Positions 53,357-61,727 of a DNA stretch of 64,000 nt are shown here, piece by piece. Position 1 is the stretch's first letter. The number at the start of each line of letters is the position of its first letter. Source of the DNA: Candidatus Gastranaerophilales bacterium (GTDB lineage: Bacteria > Cyanobacteriota > Vampirovibrionia > Gastranaerophilales > Gastranaerophilaceae); NCBI GenBank assembly GCA_947584965.1, contig CANPWQ010000002.1, positions 1-64,000 of the forward strand. Direction: 5' to 3'. The position numbers were made by a program, and so were the translations under genes. The notes under the pieces were generated by a model, which was given only the letters and a program-made list of their open reading frames with translations, had not been told where the DNA came from and did no database searches.

Positions 53357-54758
53357 AAAATAAACTTATTAAAGTTACTATAATTGCGCTTATTTTAGAT
53401 ATTGTATAATCTAAATTAAATCCTATTTTTGAATTTAAGATAAAAAATGAAGTTATAAATATGTAAAACAACCCCGGCAGCAGAGTCATAAAATAGTTTT
53501 TACCGCGCTTATAAAGAAATACAGAAGCATATAAAAATGTCGGAACCGCAATTAATTGATTAACGAAGTTAAAATACCTCCAAACAAGAGCAAAACTGCC
53601 CTCATTTGATTTTGCCCAAAGTATTACGGAAATAATAATAAAAGCAATTGGAACAATAATTAAAAGTCTGTTTCTGATTTGAGTCTGCGACAAATGAAAA
53701 GCCTCGCCTAAAATCATTCTAAGACCTCTAAGTGCCGTGTCACCCGATGTTACGGGAAGAACCACAACGGCAATTGTTACAATAAAAGCTAAAGCAGGAA
53801 ATACAAATACATCCGCTATTGAATTAATAACATTAACACTTCCCACCATATTTTGGGGAACAAGATTTAACGAATAAACATGCATAGCTCCTGCCGCCCA
53901 AACCATAGCAATTAAAGATTCCAAGCACATCATACCGTAAAAAACCTGTCTGCCGTCTTTTTCGCTTGTTATTGTTCTTGAAATAATCGTTGATTGCGTA
54001 GAATGGAACCCCGATAACAGTCCGCAGCTGACAGTCATAAAAAACATCGGCAATATATGCACCCTCATCGGGTGTTGATTTAGTGCATTAAAATCTATAT
54101 TTTGTAAATGCACGCCTTTTGTAATAAAACCTAATACAACAAGCGCCGTTCCCGTTAACAGCAAAAGCCCAAAGATGGGATAAAACCTGCCTATTATTTT
54201 ATCAATGGGAAAAAGCGTTGCCAAAATATAATAAAGTGCAATAACTGCATATATTGTTATAATTATGGAATTATTCAGCGAAAAATCGGATTGCGCAAAA
54301 AACCTCTCCGCGGTTAAATCACCTGCCGTATAAACAAAAACCGAAGCCAAAAGCAAAAGCATAATACTGACAACAATAATAAAAAACGCATACATCCCTT
54401 TGCCAAGATATTTTTTTATAAGCTCCGTTATTTGAGCTCCGTCATTACGAACTGATAACATGCCTGAAAAATAATCATGCACTCCGCCCATAAATACACA
54501 CCCTAAAGGAATTAATATAAAAGCCACGGGTCCGAATAAAATTCCCTGTATAGCACCTAAAATAGGTCCGAGTCCCGCAATATTCAATAAATGTATAAGC
54601 ATATTTTTGCGTTTCGGGAGCGGAACAAAATCTACCCCGTCATTAATTTTAACGGCAGGGGTGTCATTTGGGGTAATTCCAAAGCACTTTTCGGTATATC
54701 TTGAATAAAAAATATACCCGATAAGTAAAATAAATAATCCGACTATAAATGTTATCAT
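53322..54758 (-). CDS. cstA: CstA-family peptide/pyruvate transporter
   Basis: Carbon-starvation-type inner-membrane transporter, 478 residues with about 13 helices, a shorter form than the 700-residue enteric CstA. Signature stretches: 'IAGLGPILGAIQGILFGPVA', 'GGVHDYFSGMLSVRNDG', and 'LLSGFHSTQSTIISRTI'. The ATG has no ribosome site; a TATAAT lies at 54766-54771 on its strand, which would place transcription start at the ATG (leaderless candidate). It lies 29 bases after the flavoprotein gene. Confidence 0.9.
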   Translation of the reverse strand: MITFIVGLFILLIGYIFYSRYTEKCFGITPNDTPAVKINDGVDFVPLPKRKNMLIHLLNIAGLGPILGAIQGILFGPVAFILIPLGCVFMGGVHDYFSGMLSVRNDGAQITELIKKYLGKGMYAFFIIVVSIMLLLLASVFVYTAGDLTAERFFAQSDFSLNNSIIITIYAVIALYYILATLFPIDKIIGRFYPIFGLLLLTGTALVVLGFITKGVHLQNIDFNALNQHPMRVHILPMFFMTVSCGLLSGFHSTQSTIISRTITSEKDGRQVFYGMMCLESLIAMVWAAGAMHVYSLNLVPQNMVGSVNVINSIADVFVFPALAFIVTIAVVVLPVTSGDTALRGLRMILGEAFHLSQTQIRNRLLIIVPIAFIIISVILWAKSNEGSFALVWRYFNFVNQLIAVPTFLYASVFLYKRGKNYFMTLLPGLFYIFITSFFILNSKIGFNLDYTISKISAIIVTLISLFFIFRLLREEQN

Positions 54759-54765
54759 GTACTAA

Positions 54766-54771
54766 ATTATA
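54766..54771 (-). promoter_or_regulatory. Candidate -10 box of cstA
   Basis: TATAAT on the minus strand seven bases before the cstA ATG. No clear -35 box at 16-18 bases; TTGTCA is 21 bases upstream. Confidence 0.35.
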
Positions 54772-54787
54772 TCATATTGTTTGAGGT

Positions 54788-55423
54788 TTATCTGACAAAA
54801 TTAGTAAAAGTAACATCTTCTTCTTTTGGCGGTTCAATACCGGCATTTTTAGCGGCTTCTTGGCATTTCAAGAAGTATGCCGTATTTCTTGCCAAAAATC
54901 TTAAATTTTGCAAGCCCTCCAAATCATCATTTACCTGCCCGGGCGTCTGACCGTAAACATTATTCCAATATCTGCCCGATATTACAGGCATTTGAGAAAT
55001 CCCGAAATATTTATTTAATTGATCTAAAGTAGAGCTTGTACCCGCGCGTCTTGCAACAGCAACAGCGGCAGCAGGTTTAAGTCTGAATACATTTTTACCC
55101 GAGCGCCAACCCGAGAAAAAGGCCCTGCCTAAAAATGCCGTTATTGCACCCGACGCTCCCGCATAATGTACGGGCGAACCCACTATTAAAGCGTCTGCTT
55201 CAATCATTTTATTAACAAATTCATTAACTCTGTCTTTATCAAATACACATCGTTGGAGTTTCGCACACGCTCCGCAGCCCATACAAGAAGCAACAGGGTC
55301 TTTTCCTATATAAAATATTTCAGAGTCAATTCCATCTTCTTTTAATGTTTTTGCTATTTCACTTAACGCTAAAAAAGTATTACCGTTTTCATGCGGTGAA
55401 CCGTTTAATAATAATACTTTCAT
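54788..55423 (-). CDS. Flavodoxin-fold NAD(P)H oxidoreductase, iron-sulfur flavoprotein-like
   Basis: 211 residues. FMN-binding start 'VLLLNGSPHENGNT', the cysteine motif 'CMGCGACAKLQRC' (Cys 47, 50, 53, 59; CxxCxxC-x5-C) that ligates a cluster in Isf-type proteins, and 'ALIVGSPVHYAGASGAITAF'. These reduce quinones, peroxide or nitro compounds, or pass electrons from ferredoxin. It begins 10 bases after the MerR-family gene and is evidently its target. Confidence 0.87.
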   Translation of the reverse strand: MKVLLLNGSPHENGNTFLALSEIAKTLKEDGIDSEIFYIGKDPVASCMGCGACAKLQRCVFDKDRVNEFVNKMIEADALIVGSPVHYAGASGAITAFLGRAFFSGWRSGKNVFRLKPAAAVAVARRAGTSSTLDQLNKYFGISQMPVISGRYWNNVYGQTPGQVNDDLEGLQNLRFLARNTAYFLKCQEAAKNAGIEPPKEEDVTFTNFVR

Positions 55424-55433
55424 AATATCCTCC

Positions 55434-55826
55434 TTACTTGTTCATCGGATTCCAAATATCTTTTGAGTTTGTATTTATAAGATTTTTATAATACTTTTCC
55501 TTATAATCCAATAACTCAAGCTGTTTATTTAATTCTTTGAGCTGCAACTGTGCTTTTTCTTTTGTCCTCTTTATAATATCATAACGCTCTTTAATTGTAG
55601 AATCACCTTTGATACAAAGCTCAATATATTTTTTAATTGACTTATTATCAATGCCTACACTTCTTAAACACTTTACTATTTTAATCCACTCTAAATCATT
55701 TTCCGAAAAAATCCTAATATTATTTTTATCCCGTCTAATAAACGGAAATAAACCTGATTTAGCCCAAAATCTTAAAGTATGAGGAGAAACATCAAGTCTT
55801 TGTGCAACGTCTTTTATAGTATACAT
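55434..55826 (-). CDS. MerR-family transcriptional regulator
   Basis: 130 residues. MerR-type winged HTH (1-70) 'MYTIKDVAQRLDVSPHTLRF', then a long dimerisation coiled coil (about 75-120). No conserved metal-binding cysteines, so it belongs to the AdhR/NmlR-like branch sensing aldehydes, thiols or redox change (inference). GGGAGA ribosome site. Operon with the flavoprotein; its own promoter has the 19-base spacer typical of MerR control. Confidence 0.92.
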   Translation of the reverse strand: MYTIKDVAQRLDVSPHTLRFWAKSGLFPFIRRDKNNIRIFSENDLEWIKIVKCLRSVGIDNKSIKKYIELCIKGDSTIKERYDIIKRTKEKAQLQLKELNKQLELLDYKEKYYKNLINTNSKDIWNPMNK

Positions 55827-55845
55827 AATTAAATCTCCCGAACTA

Positions 55846-55876
55846 ATATTAAGTCTTAAGAGTAACTATCAGTCAA
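55846..55876 (-). promoter_or_regulatory. MerR-type promoter with 19-base spacer
   Basis: On the minus strand: TTGACT (55871-55876), a 19-base spacer (55852-55870), TAATAT (55846-55851). A 19-base spacing, two more than optimal, is the signature of promoters untwisted by MerR-family activators. The spacer contains a rough AGT...ACT dyad. The leader is about 12 bases to the ribosome site. Confidence 0.6.
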
Positions 55877-55887
55877 GAATAAAAAAA

Positions 55888-55911
55888 CTTCCTTAATACA
55901 CATTAAGGAAG
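55888..55911 (-). terminator. Strong hairpin with a T run on the minus strand, no gene upstream
   Basis: cttccttaat (55888-55897) / attaaggaag (55902-55911), a ten-base perfect stem and four-base loop. On the minus strand it is followed by seven T. It lies upstream of the MerR operon. The gene to its right runs the other way, so any minus-strand transcript ending here must start inside 55912-56165. Confidence 0.6.
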
Positions 55912-55952
55912 AAAAATTAGTAAAAGAGACATCAATAATATTATTGACTTTA

Positions 55953-55982
55953 TTGAAATTTTCTTCCAATAAAAGGTATAAA
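55953..55982 (+). promoter_or_regulatory. Candidate promoter for the large SFKG membrane protein
   Basis: TTGAAA (55953-55958), 18-base spacer, TATAAA (55977-55982). The leader to the ATG at 56166 would be about 175 bases and AT-rich. The intergenic region 55827-56165 also holds the MerR promoter and the minus-strand hairpin; nothing else is visible in it. Confidence 0.35.
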
Positions 55983-56165
55983 TGTAAAGCAAACTTAATA
56001 ATAATAAGGGTTCAAGGTTGAATTCAAATTATATATTAAGTATACTAAATACACCTAATAAACTTTTGTAAAAAAAATTAATAAAATTGCCAAAAAATGG
56101 CAAATTTAAATTTTGTTTAATGTTAAATTAAAAGTGAAAACAGGTAAGTAAGTAATTTAAAATCT

Positions 56166-58082
56166 ATGCAAGTAAATAAAATCAATCAAACAATTCCTCA
56201 AAGGTTAAATAAAGATAGTAAACACAGTGCAAGAAAACCGCAGTCGTTTAAAGGTATATTAGATAAAGGTTCATTATTTGTAGCAGATGCCATAGAAAAC
56301 GGCGGTTTATTCGTATCATTCACACTGCAGGATATGCTTGGTACTAACCTGCCGCGTCCGATTATGGGATTAATGCGGAATACCAAAGAAAACAAAGGGC
56401 AGAAGAATTTAAAATTTGCGGCTAAAGAACTGGTTAGAGAATTTACTACCGGTCCGAGCATGTTTATAATTCCCGCTATATTATTGACTCTTGGTAAAAA
56501 AATCTTCGGTAAAGCAACAGAAATTCCAATGAAAATAATAAAATCATTCGGAGAAATACATGCAGCAAATCCATTAAACAGTGCAGGACAAGCATTAAAC
56601 AAAGAAGAATTTTTCCAAAATGCCTTTGAGCAAATAATTAAAAATACAAAAGGTGAAACCTCAATATCGGAAACAACAGCAAAATCTGCTCAAGATTTTG
56701 CACATCGTCTTGCTTCAACATTAACCGATAAGAAAAAAGCTAAAGAAGTCATAAATAACTTAACGGATGATTTTATAAATATAGCAAAAAATAGTGCACA
56801 AGATGCAGCTCACACTGATTTTACAAGCGCAGTTATATCAAAAACTACAACCGCACCAATAAAAGATACCTTGAAATTCCTTGTTTCATACGCGGACGAT
56901 GTGGTTGAAAAAGCCGCAAAACAACCAACCGAAAAAATCAGCGAATTTGTAAAAAAATTATCAACAAATAAAGTTTTAGGCAGATGTGCAGCTAATGTAA
57001 TAATGTATGCGGCAATACTTACATTTCTGCAAGTAATTCCAAAATTATATAATAAAGCAGAGGGTAAAGCTAATGCCGGATTAAAAGGATTAATGGCTGA
57101 AGAGACATTAAAAGATACCGGCAATGATGAAAAAAATCAAAAAACAAATACTTCTTTCGGAAAATCTCAAAATCAACCGTCATTTAAAGGCGGAATTAAC
57201 CCGGCTCAAATAGTAAATAAATTAACAGGTAAAGGACTAATAGGTAGAATTGCAAACGGATTTGAATTTGAAGGTGTAAACATGTCATTCCCTCTCCTGC
57301 TTGGTGTTATGGGATTTGGAATACTGCTCCCCCGCGTCAGACAGGCAAAAGACAAATATGACAGAGAAGAAATTTTAAGACGTGATTTAGTCACCTGCGC
57401 TACAATGTGTTTTGCCGAAAAAGAACTTAGAAAAGGATTTTCTAAGCTAAATGAAAGTAAATCAGGATTTGTTCTTGCTGCTAAAGAACAAGGATTTAAA
57501 AATAAAAATATATTTCAAAAACTTTTTGAGTATTTAAGACCTATAAAAGGTGTTAGAATTCTATCAACTCCGCAAATAGTATCAAAATACAGCGGTTTAG
57601 AAAATTATAAAAACGGAATACAAGGATTTTGTGAATTCATAGAAGGTCAAGGCGGAAATCTTGCCAAAGTATTTTCTTTGACAGATGAAGCCAAAAATAT
57701 AGTTCAATCACTGCTTTCAGAACAAGGCAAAGATATTGCAACAGCAGACAATAAGACAATAACAAAAATTTTATCCGATGCAAAAGGATCTGAGAAAGTA
57801 AAGGAACTGGTTGAATTATTTAAGCCTAAAGATAATCCTTGGGTAACAAAAGCCAAAACTTTAAATGCAAGATTTACGGCATTATCAGTAATTATTCTGG
57901 TACCTGCGTTCTTGGGATTTTTCCTGCCTTGGATTAACGAACGCTCAACTAAAAAACGTATTCAACAAGAAAATCTTAAAACTAAGATAAATTCTAATCT
58001 GCAATTATTACATACAAATTTTATAAATAATGATAAAAAAGCTCAGCAGATATTTGCTGACATGAATAAATTTATACAATAA
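56166..58082 (+). CDS. Large membrane-associated protein with two SFKG segments
   Basis: 638 residues, no classical signal peptide. The polar N-terminus leads to 'KPQSFKGILDKGS' (about residues 25-37), then a region with weak hydrophobic helices. A second unit begins about residue 343 with 'NQPSFKGGINPAQ' and again leads to a glycine-rich hydrophobic stretch. 'FLGFFLPWINE' near residue 585 is a third hydrophobic segment. The two SFKG units suggest internal duplication. Such segments recur in many uncharacterised proteins of Gastranaerophilales-type genomes as I remember them; that needs checking. No ribosome site before the ATG. No function can be assigned. Confidence 0.8.
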   Translation: MQVNKINQTIPQRLNKDSKHSARKPQSFKGILDKGSLFVADAIENGGLFVSFTLQDMLGTNLPRPIMGLMRNTKENKGQKNLKFAAKELVREFTTGPSMFIIPAILLTLGKKIFGKATEIPMKIIKSFGEIHAANPLNSAGQALNKEEFFQNAFEQIIKNTKGETSISETTAKSAQDFAHRLASTLTDKKKAKEVINNLTDDFINIAKNSAQDAAHTDFTSAVISKTTTAPIKDTLKFLVSYADDVVEKAAKQPTEKISEFVKKLSTNKVLGRCAANVIMYAAILTFLQVIPKLYNKAEGKANAGLKGLMAEETLKDTGNDEKNQKTNTSFGKSQNQPSFKGGINPAQIVNKLTGKGLIGRIANGFEFEGVNMSFPLLLGVMGFGILLPRVRQAKDKYDREEILRRDLVTCATMCFAEKELRKGFSKLNESKSGFVLAAKEQGFKNKNIFQKLFEYLRPIKGVRILSTPQIVSKYSGLENYKNGIQGFCEFIEGQGGNLAKVFSLTDEAKNIVQSLLSEQGKDIATADNKTITKILSDAKGSEKVKELVELFKPKDNPWVTKAKTLNARFTALSVIILVPAFLGFFLPWINERSTKKRIQQENLKTKINSNLQLLHTNFINNDKKAQQIFADMNKFIQ

Positions 58083-59706
58083 TTTCATTTTCATTTTTAT
58101 AAGTAACAAATGCCAATTTTTTAGTGGCTTTTGTTACATATTTTCTCTTAGTATAAATTATTGAAGTCTTTGAATTATTTTTTTGGGAGGAAAACTCTTT
58201 AGTAATTTGTGCTGCTTTTAATAAAACACTATCAGGCACTTGTTCGGATTTATTATTTACTTTAACCAGAACATGCGCCCCGGCTGCATTTAAAGGATGA
58301 AACCATATATCTTCAGCGTTTGAAATTTTTGAAAGAATATAATCATTTTGTTTTTTATTTTTGCCCGCATAGACTTTATATCCCTCGTATTCAATAAAAT
58401 TAATCATATCAATTTTATTATATTCTGTTTCTTTTTTATTTCCGTTAATTTCATTTTCTATTTCAAGCAACTCTGCGATTTCCACAGAATTTTCGCAGTA
58501 GTATAACATTTCTTCAAAATACCTAATTTGAGATAAAGTTTCTTCTATCAAAGAAGAAGCATGAGCGTTTGCGGATTTCATTTTTTTATATAAAGTATAA
58601 AATTTGTTTGCATTTTCAGTTACGGAAAAGTTTTCATCAAGTTCAATAAAAATATCATTGCCGTTAAAATCTTTTAAATTAACTCCTTTTTCTCCTTTTT
58701 TAATAAAATATGAATTTGCCATTAAAATATCGGCTTTTTGCTTATATATTTCTCCCGCTCCTATTTTCTCAATTTGAGCAATCTGTTTTTCTTTTAATAT
58801 ATTTAGCTTTTTTAATTGAGTCTCAATTAATTTAATAATTTTTAATCTCAAATTTTCCAAAATAAAAATGTTTTGATTATAAGCAAAATAAGTGTCTATC
58901 ATATCATTAATATTATTAAATGAAGTCCAACTATCAAAATTTATTACGGAATACTCTGAAAAATCCTCATTTATTGACGGTGTGTAATCAGACATTGTCA
59001 TAAATTTTTTTAAGAACTCAAAAATAATTAAATGATTATCGGTATTTAATTTTTTAATAACCTGTTTAATTAATGTATAAGTAATATATCCGTACTTTTT
59101 TGAAACATTTTGTTCAAAGTCATCTTCTTTTGTATCTTTTTCAAATATATCAAAAGTAGTTTTTAAAATATCTTTCTTCTTTTGTTTAGGCGGATATACA
59201 TAAGGCAACAGACCTGCCAATTCACGTTCTCGGCTTTTTTCCGAACTTACATTATGCGCACATCCTATTATTACATTGGTATCATAATTATATAAAATAA
59301 CATTACTATACTTTCCCATTAACTCAACAGCCAAACATAACATTGTTTTTTCATTTAATTCATCGTAGTATTCAAAATAAATTTCAAAAATTCGCTCAAA
59401 TTTAGGTACGCATACTTTAACTATTTTTGTATTTAATATGTACTTTCTTAAAAGCATACAAAACATTGGGGCTGTTTTGGGAATACTTATATTGCGTTTT
59501 TTTTCATTAGCATCATTCATAAAACATAAATGATAATAATTAGGATTAAAATTTATATAAAATTTACGCTGTTCTTTATTTTTTCTGATAAAAAAAATCA
59601 ATTCATTTCTATTGGGCTGCTGAATTTTTTGAACTTTTGCACCTATAAAAAACCCAGTATTTTCCCTCTCGAACAGTTTTAATATTAAAGAATCAAAATT
59701 AATCAT
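58072..59706 (-). CDS. rqcH: NFACT/RqcH-family ribosome-quality-control protein
   Basis: 544 residues from the ATG at 59706 (MINFDSLILKL); a TTG 27 bases upstream would sit inside a terminator hairpin, so I reject it. NFACT-N domain with 'GKYSNVILYN' near residue 145, long coiled coil (about 280-420) and C-terminal NFACT-R domain with 'AEDIWFHPLNAAGAHVLVKV'. RqcH binds split 50S subunits and adds alanine tails to stalled chains. The 'DR' pair of the family reads 'ERIFEI' here. The ATG lacks a ribosome site. Its 3' end overlaps the SFKG gene by 11 bases. Confidence 0.88.
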   Translation of the reverse strand: MINFDSLILKLFERENTGFFIGAKVQKIQQPNRNELIFFIRKNKEQRKFYINFNPNYYHLCFMNDANEKKRNISIPKTAPMFCMLLRKYILNTKIVKVCVPKFERIFEIYFEYYDELNEKTMLCLAVELMGKYSNVILYNYDTNVIIGCAHNVSSEKSRERELAGLLPYVYPPKQKKKDILKTTFDIFEKDTKEDDFEQNVSKKYGYITYTLIKQVIKKLNTDNHLIIFEFLKKFMTMSDYTPSINEDFSEYSVINFDSWTSFNNINDMIDTYFAYNQNIFILENLRLKIIKLIETQLKKLNILKEKQIAQIEKIGAGEIYKQKADILMANSYFIKKGEKGVNLKDFNGNDIFIELDENFSVTENANKFYTLYKKMKSANAHASSLIEETLSQIRYFEEMLYYCENSVEIAELLEIENEINGNKKETEYNKIDMINFIEYEGYKVYAGKNKKQNDYILSKISNAEDIWFHPLNAAGAHVLVKVNNKSEQVPDSVLLKAAQITKEFSSQKNNSKTSIIYTKRKYVTKATKKLAFVTYKNENEIIV

Positions 59707-59724
59707 ATTTTTAATTAATAACAC

Positions 59725-59752
59725 AAAAAGCAATGTTTTAACACTGCTTTTT
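59725..59752. terminator. Bidirectional terminator hairpin
   Basis: aaaaagca (59725-59732) pairs with tgcttttt (59745-59752), and the stem can extend inward over one mismatch. T runs follow on both strands. It ends the minus-strand transcript of the glycine-zipper gene before rqcH. Confidence 0.7.
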
Positions 59753-59769
59753 ATATATTTCGAGGAGGA

Positions 59770-59778
59770 GGGGGGGGG
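59770..59778 (+). repeat. Homopolymer tract G9 between the glycine-zipper gene and rqcH
   Basis: Nine consecutive G preceded by three GAG/GGAG units, 13 bases past the stop of the 334-residue gene. The second G9 tract in this AT-rich window. Non-coding here. Confidence 0.8.
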
Positions 59779-59790
59779 AGAAAAAATATT

Positions 59791-60795
59791 TTATAATAAT
59801 TCCGATACAGCCGAACCTGCAGCATGGATTCTGTCATTAACAACTTTATATTCTGCGGAACATAGTCCGTTTAAGGCAACATCCTGTTTTGAAGCATTTA
59901 GAATATTATCGGCAGTACCTTTAATCATGCCTCCATGTTTTAAAATACCGCAATATTTCATTGCCCCGTTAGCACTGCCCATAATACCGCCAACTAAACC
60001 ACCCACAACCGCATTTTCGGCAGTAGTTGCAACAAATTCACCCGTATTAAATTTTTTATCTTCCTCTAAGGCACAATCTATAAGGTAATTGGATGAACCT
60101 GAAACACTGCCCGCTATAACACCTGTTTTAGCAGCTTTGCAAGCAGATGTCACAACAGATTCTTTTAAAGTACTTGCCGCCGTTCCATTTCCCATGGTAG
60201 CTCCTGCAATAGCACCTGTTACAGCTCCTGATAAGGCATCTCTTACAATTTGTTTAGCCTCTAATGCATCGCCTTTTAGTTCATTTGTAGCTCTATCTGC
60301 CACTTTAGTCGCGCTCTTAGTAACGGCACCCGCTCCGGCACCTGCCAATGCTGCCGCTACCACGGGGGCTAATGTTCCGCCTGAAGCTATTACTGCTGCT
60401 GCAGCAGCTGTTCCTGCTGCGATTGCGGCAAAACTTGTTGCTATATTTGAAAATAAATTTAAACTGCTGTCTTGTTTTGCTCCAAATTTATATACTTCCG
60501 CCAGAGCTTCTTCATAACTAATTTCACCGTTTTTGTATTTTTCTATTAAATCAGAACACTTTTCACTATTTTTCCCTACATTCAATGCACATTTAAAACT
60601 ATCCCATGCATCAAGTATTGCACCATTTTCATCTTGTATAGCTTTTAATTGTTCTTCCAAAACCAAGGCATTATCTTCTTTTGACATATCATTATCAACA
60701 AAAATACTTAAATCTGAAGTTTGAAAATTATAAACTCCAGGATCTACTTTTTTACGATCAAGATTATTTTCACCGATATTTAATCTTTCTATCAT
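59791..60795 (-). CDS. Glycine-zipper, alanine-rich protein of unknown function
   Basis: 334 residues. No signal peptide. Polar N-terminus (1-115), then alternating Ala/Gly-rich hydrophobic segments: 'IATSFAAIAAGTAAAAAVIA', 'VVAAALAGAGAGAVTKSATK', 'LSGAVTGAIAGATMGNG' and 'AVVGGLVGGIMGSANGAMKY'. The pattern resembles membrane-active effectors, translocator-like proteins or the pore-forming regions of polymorphic toxins. It follows an orphan LuxR-type regulator by 92 bases on the same strand. AGGTAA precedes the ATG. Function unknown. Confidence 0.78.
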   Translation of the reverse strand: MIERLNIGENNLDRKKVDPGVYNFQTSDLSIFVDNDMSKEDNALVLEEQLKAIQDENGAILDAWDSFKCALNVGKNSEKCSDLIEKYKNGEISYEEALAEVYKFGAKQDSSLNLFSNIATSFAAIAAGTAAAAAVIASGGTLAPVVAAALAGAGAGAVTKSATKVADRATNELKGDALEAKQIVRDALSGAVTGAIAGATMGNGTAASTLKESVVTSACKAAKTGVIAGSVSGSSNYLIDCALEEDKKFNTGEFVATTAENAVVGGLVGGIMGSANGAMKYCGILKHGGMIKGTADNILNASKQDVALNGLCSAEYKVVNDRIHAAGSAVSELL

Positions 60796-60887
60796 TATCT
60801 ATTACCTACACAAAGTCTATACCCTTACATGTATATAAAGTATTTTTAGCAGCAAAAATTTCACTTCTGTTAACAAATTGTTACAAA

Positions 60888-61265
60888 TTATATATTTATT
60901 AATTTTTGTTTAATCGCTTTAACCACAGCTTTAGTTCTGTCTTGTACGGATAGTTTTTCAAAAATATTATGAATATGTGCTTTTGTTGTATGAATACTTA
61001 TATTTAATAATTTTGATATTTGATGATTATTTAATCCGTCAGCTAAATATTCTAATACTTGCATCTCTCGCGGAGTCAAAATACTTTCCGTTAAGCTGTA
61101 TTGATTAACATCAAAATAAGCAAAACGGCTTAAATAAATTTTCTTAATTCGGAGTTCAATAAAACAATTTTCATCATATATAAACTCTCCTTTAAATTGT
61201 TCAATATTTGAGTTATCTACTACAATAACCTTAATATTTCCGTTTTGCAGACTTTCTACCGCCAT
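60888..61265 (-). CDS. Short LuxR/GerE-type regulator without receiver domain
   Basis: 125 residues. The C-terminal 65 residues are a complete LuxR HTH, 'LTPREMQVLEYLADGLNNHQ' and 'ISIHTTKAHIHNIFEKLSVQ', closely like the NarL-type regulator at 41709. The N-terminal 60 residues are beta-rich and are too short for a receiver domain. Excellent ribosome site GGAGG. It precedes the glycine-zipper gene and may control it. Confidence 0.9.
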   Translation of the reverse strand: MAVESLQNGNIKVIVVDNSNIEQFKGEFIYDENCFIELRIKKIYLSRFAYFDVNQYSLTESILTPREMQVLEYLADGLNNHQISKLLNISIHTTKAHIHNIFEKLSVQDRTKAVVKAIKQKLINI

Positions 61266-61727
61266 AGTTCCTCCAAAAATAAACTACTTTACATTAGGAT
61301 AATAACACAGGCGGACAAATTCGTTACTAACATATTTTCCTTTTTAGTAAAAATATGTAAATTTTTATTAAATTTATATCTTTTTAAGCTACAATTAATA
61401 AAAATTTTAGTTTTTCTTTATTAATTTCTTAATTTTATCTTCTTAGGAACAGCATTATTTTCATGGCGTCTTTTAGCTTCTATATGTTAAAATATTTTTT
61501 ATAACAAGAGGGAATAAAACTTATCCGTCTGTTTTATAAATTCAATATCTGTCTTTATTTTTACCGTAATCAGGTTATCATTCAAATATTCAAAATCATC
61601 ATCTAGTAACGGTAGGAAAACCATATTGAATAAGAAAATAATAAAAAATAATTACGTTTTTTAATTAATAAAGCAGCAAAAATATCATAAATTATGATAT
61701 TTTTGCTGCTTATGTATTTCTTAGTAC
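61266..61727. other. 462-base intergenic region
   Basis: AT-rich stretch between the LuxR-type gene and PPi-phosphofructokinase. It holds an 18-base perfect hairpin at 61672-61710. A minus-strand open frame of 41 codons at 61499-61624 has no ribosome site and may be a decayed fragment. No other structure is seen. Confidence 0.6.
61672..61710 (-). terminator. 18-base perfect hairpin after the phosphofructokinase gene
   Basis: agcagcaaaaatatcata (61672-61689) and its exact reverse complement (61693-61710) with a three-base loop. It lies 17 bases past the pfp stop on the minus strand and is followed by a short T-rich stretch, so it probably ends or stabilises that mRNA. It is longer than a usual terminator. 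Confidence 0.65.

Noticed and set aside
55980-56060. Possible tRNA T-loop-like word gggttcaa near 56008
   Set aside because: No matching acceptor, anticodon or D-arm around it.
61499-61624. Minus-strand open frame of 41 codons in the gap after the LuxR-type gene
   Set aside because: No ribosome site and no conserved feature. It may be a decayed fragment, but I cannot support a gene.
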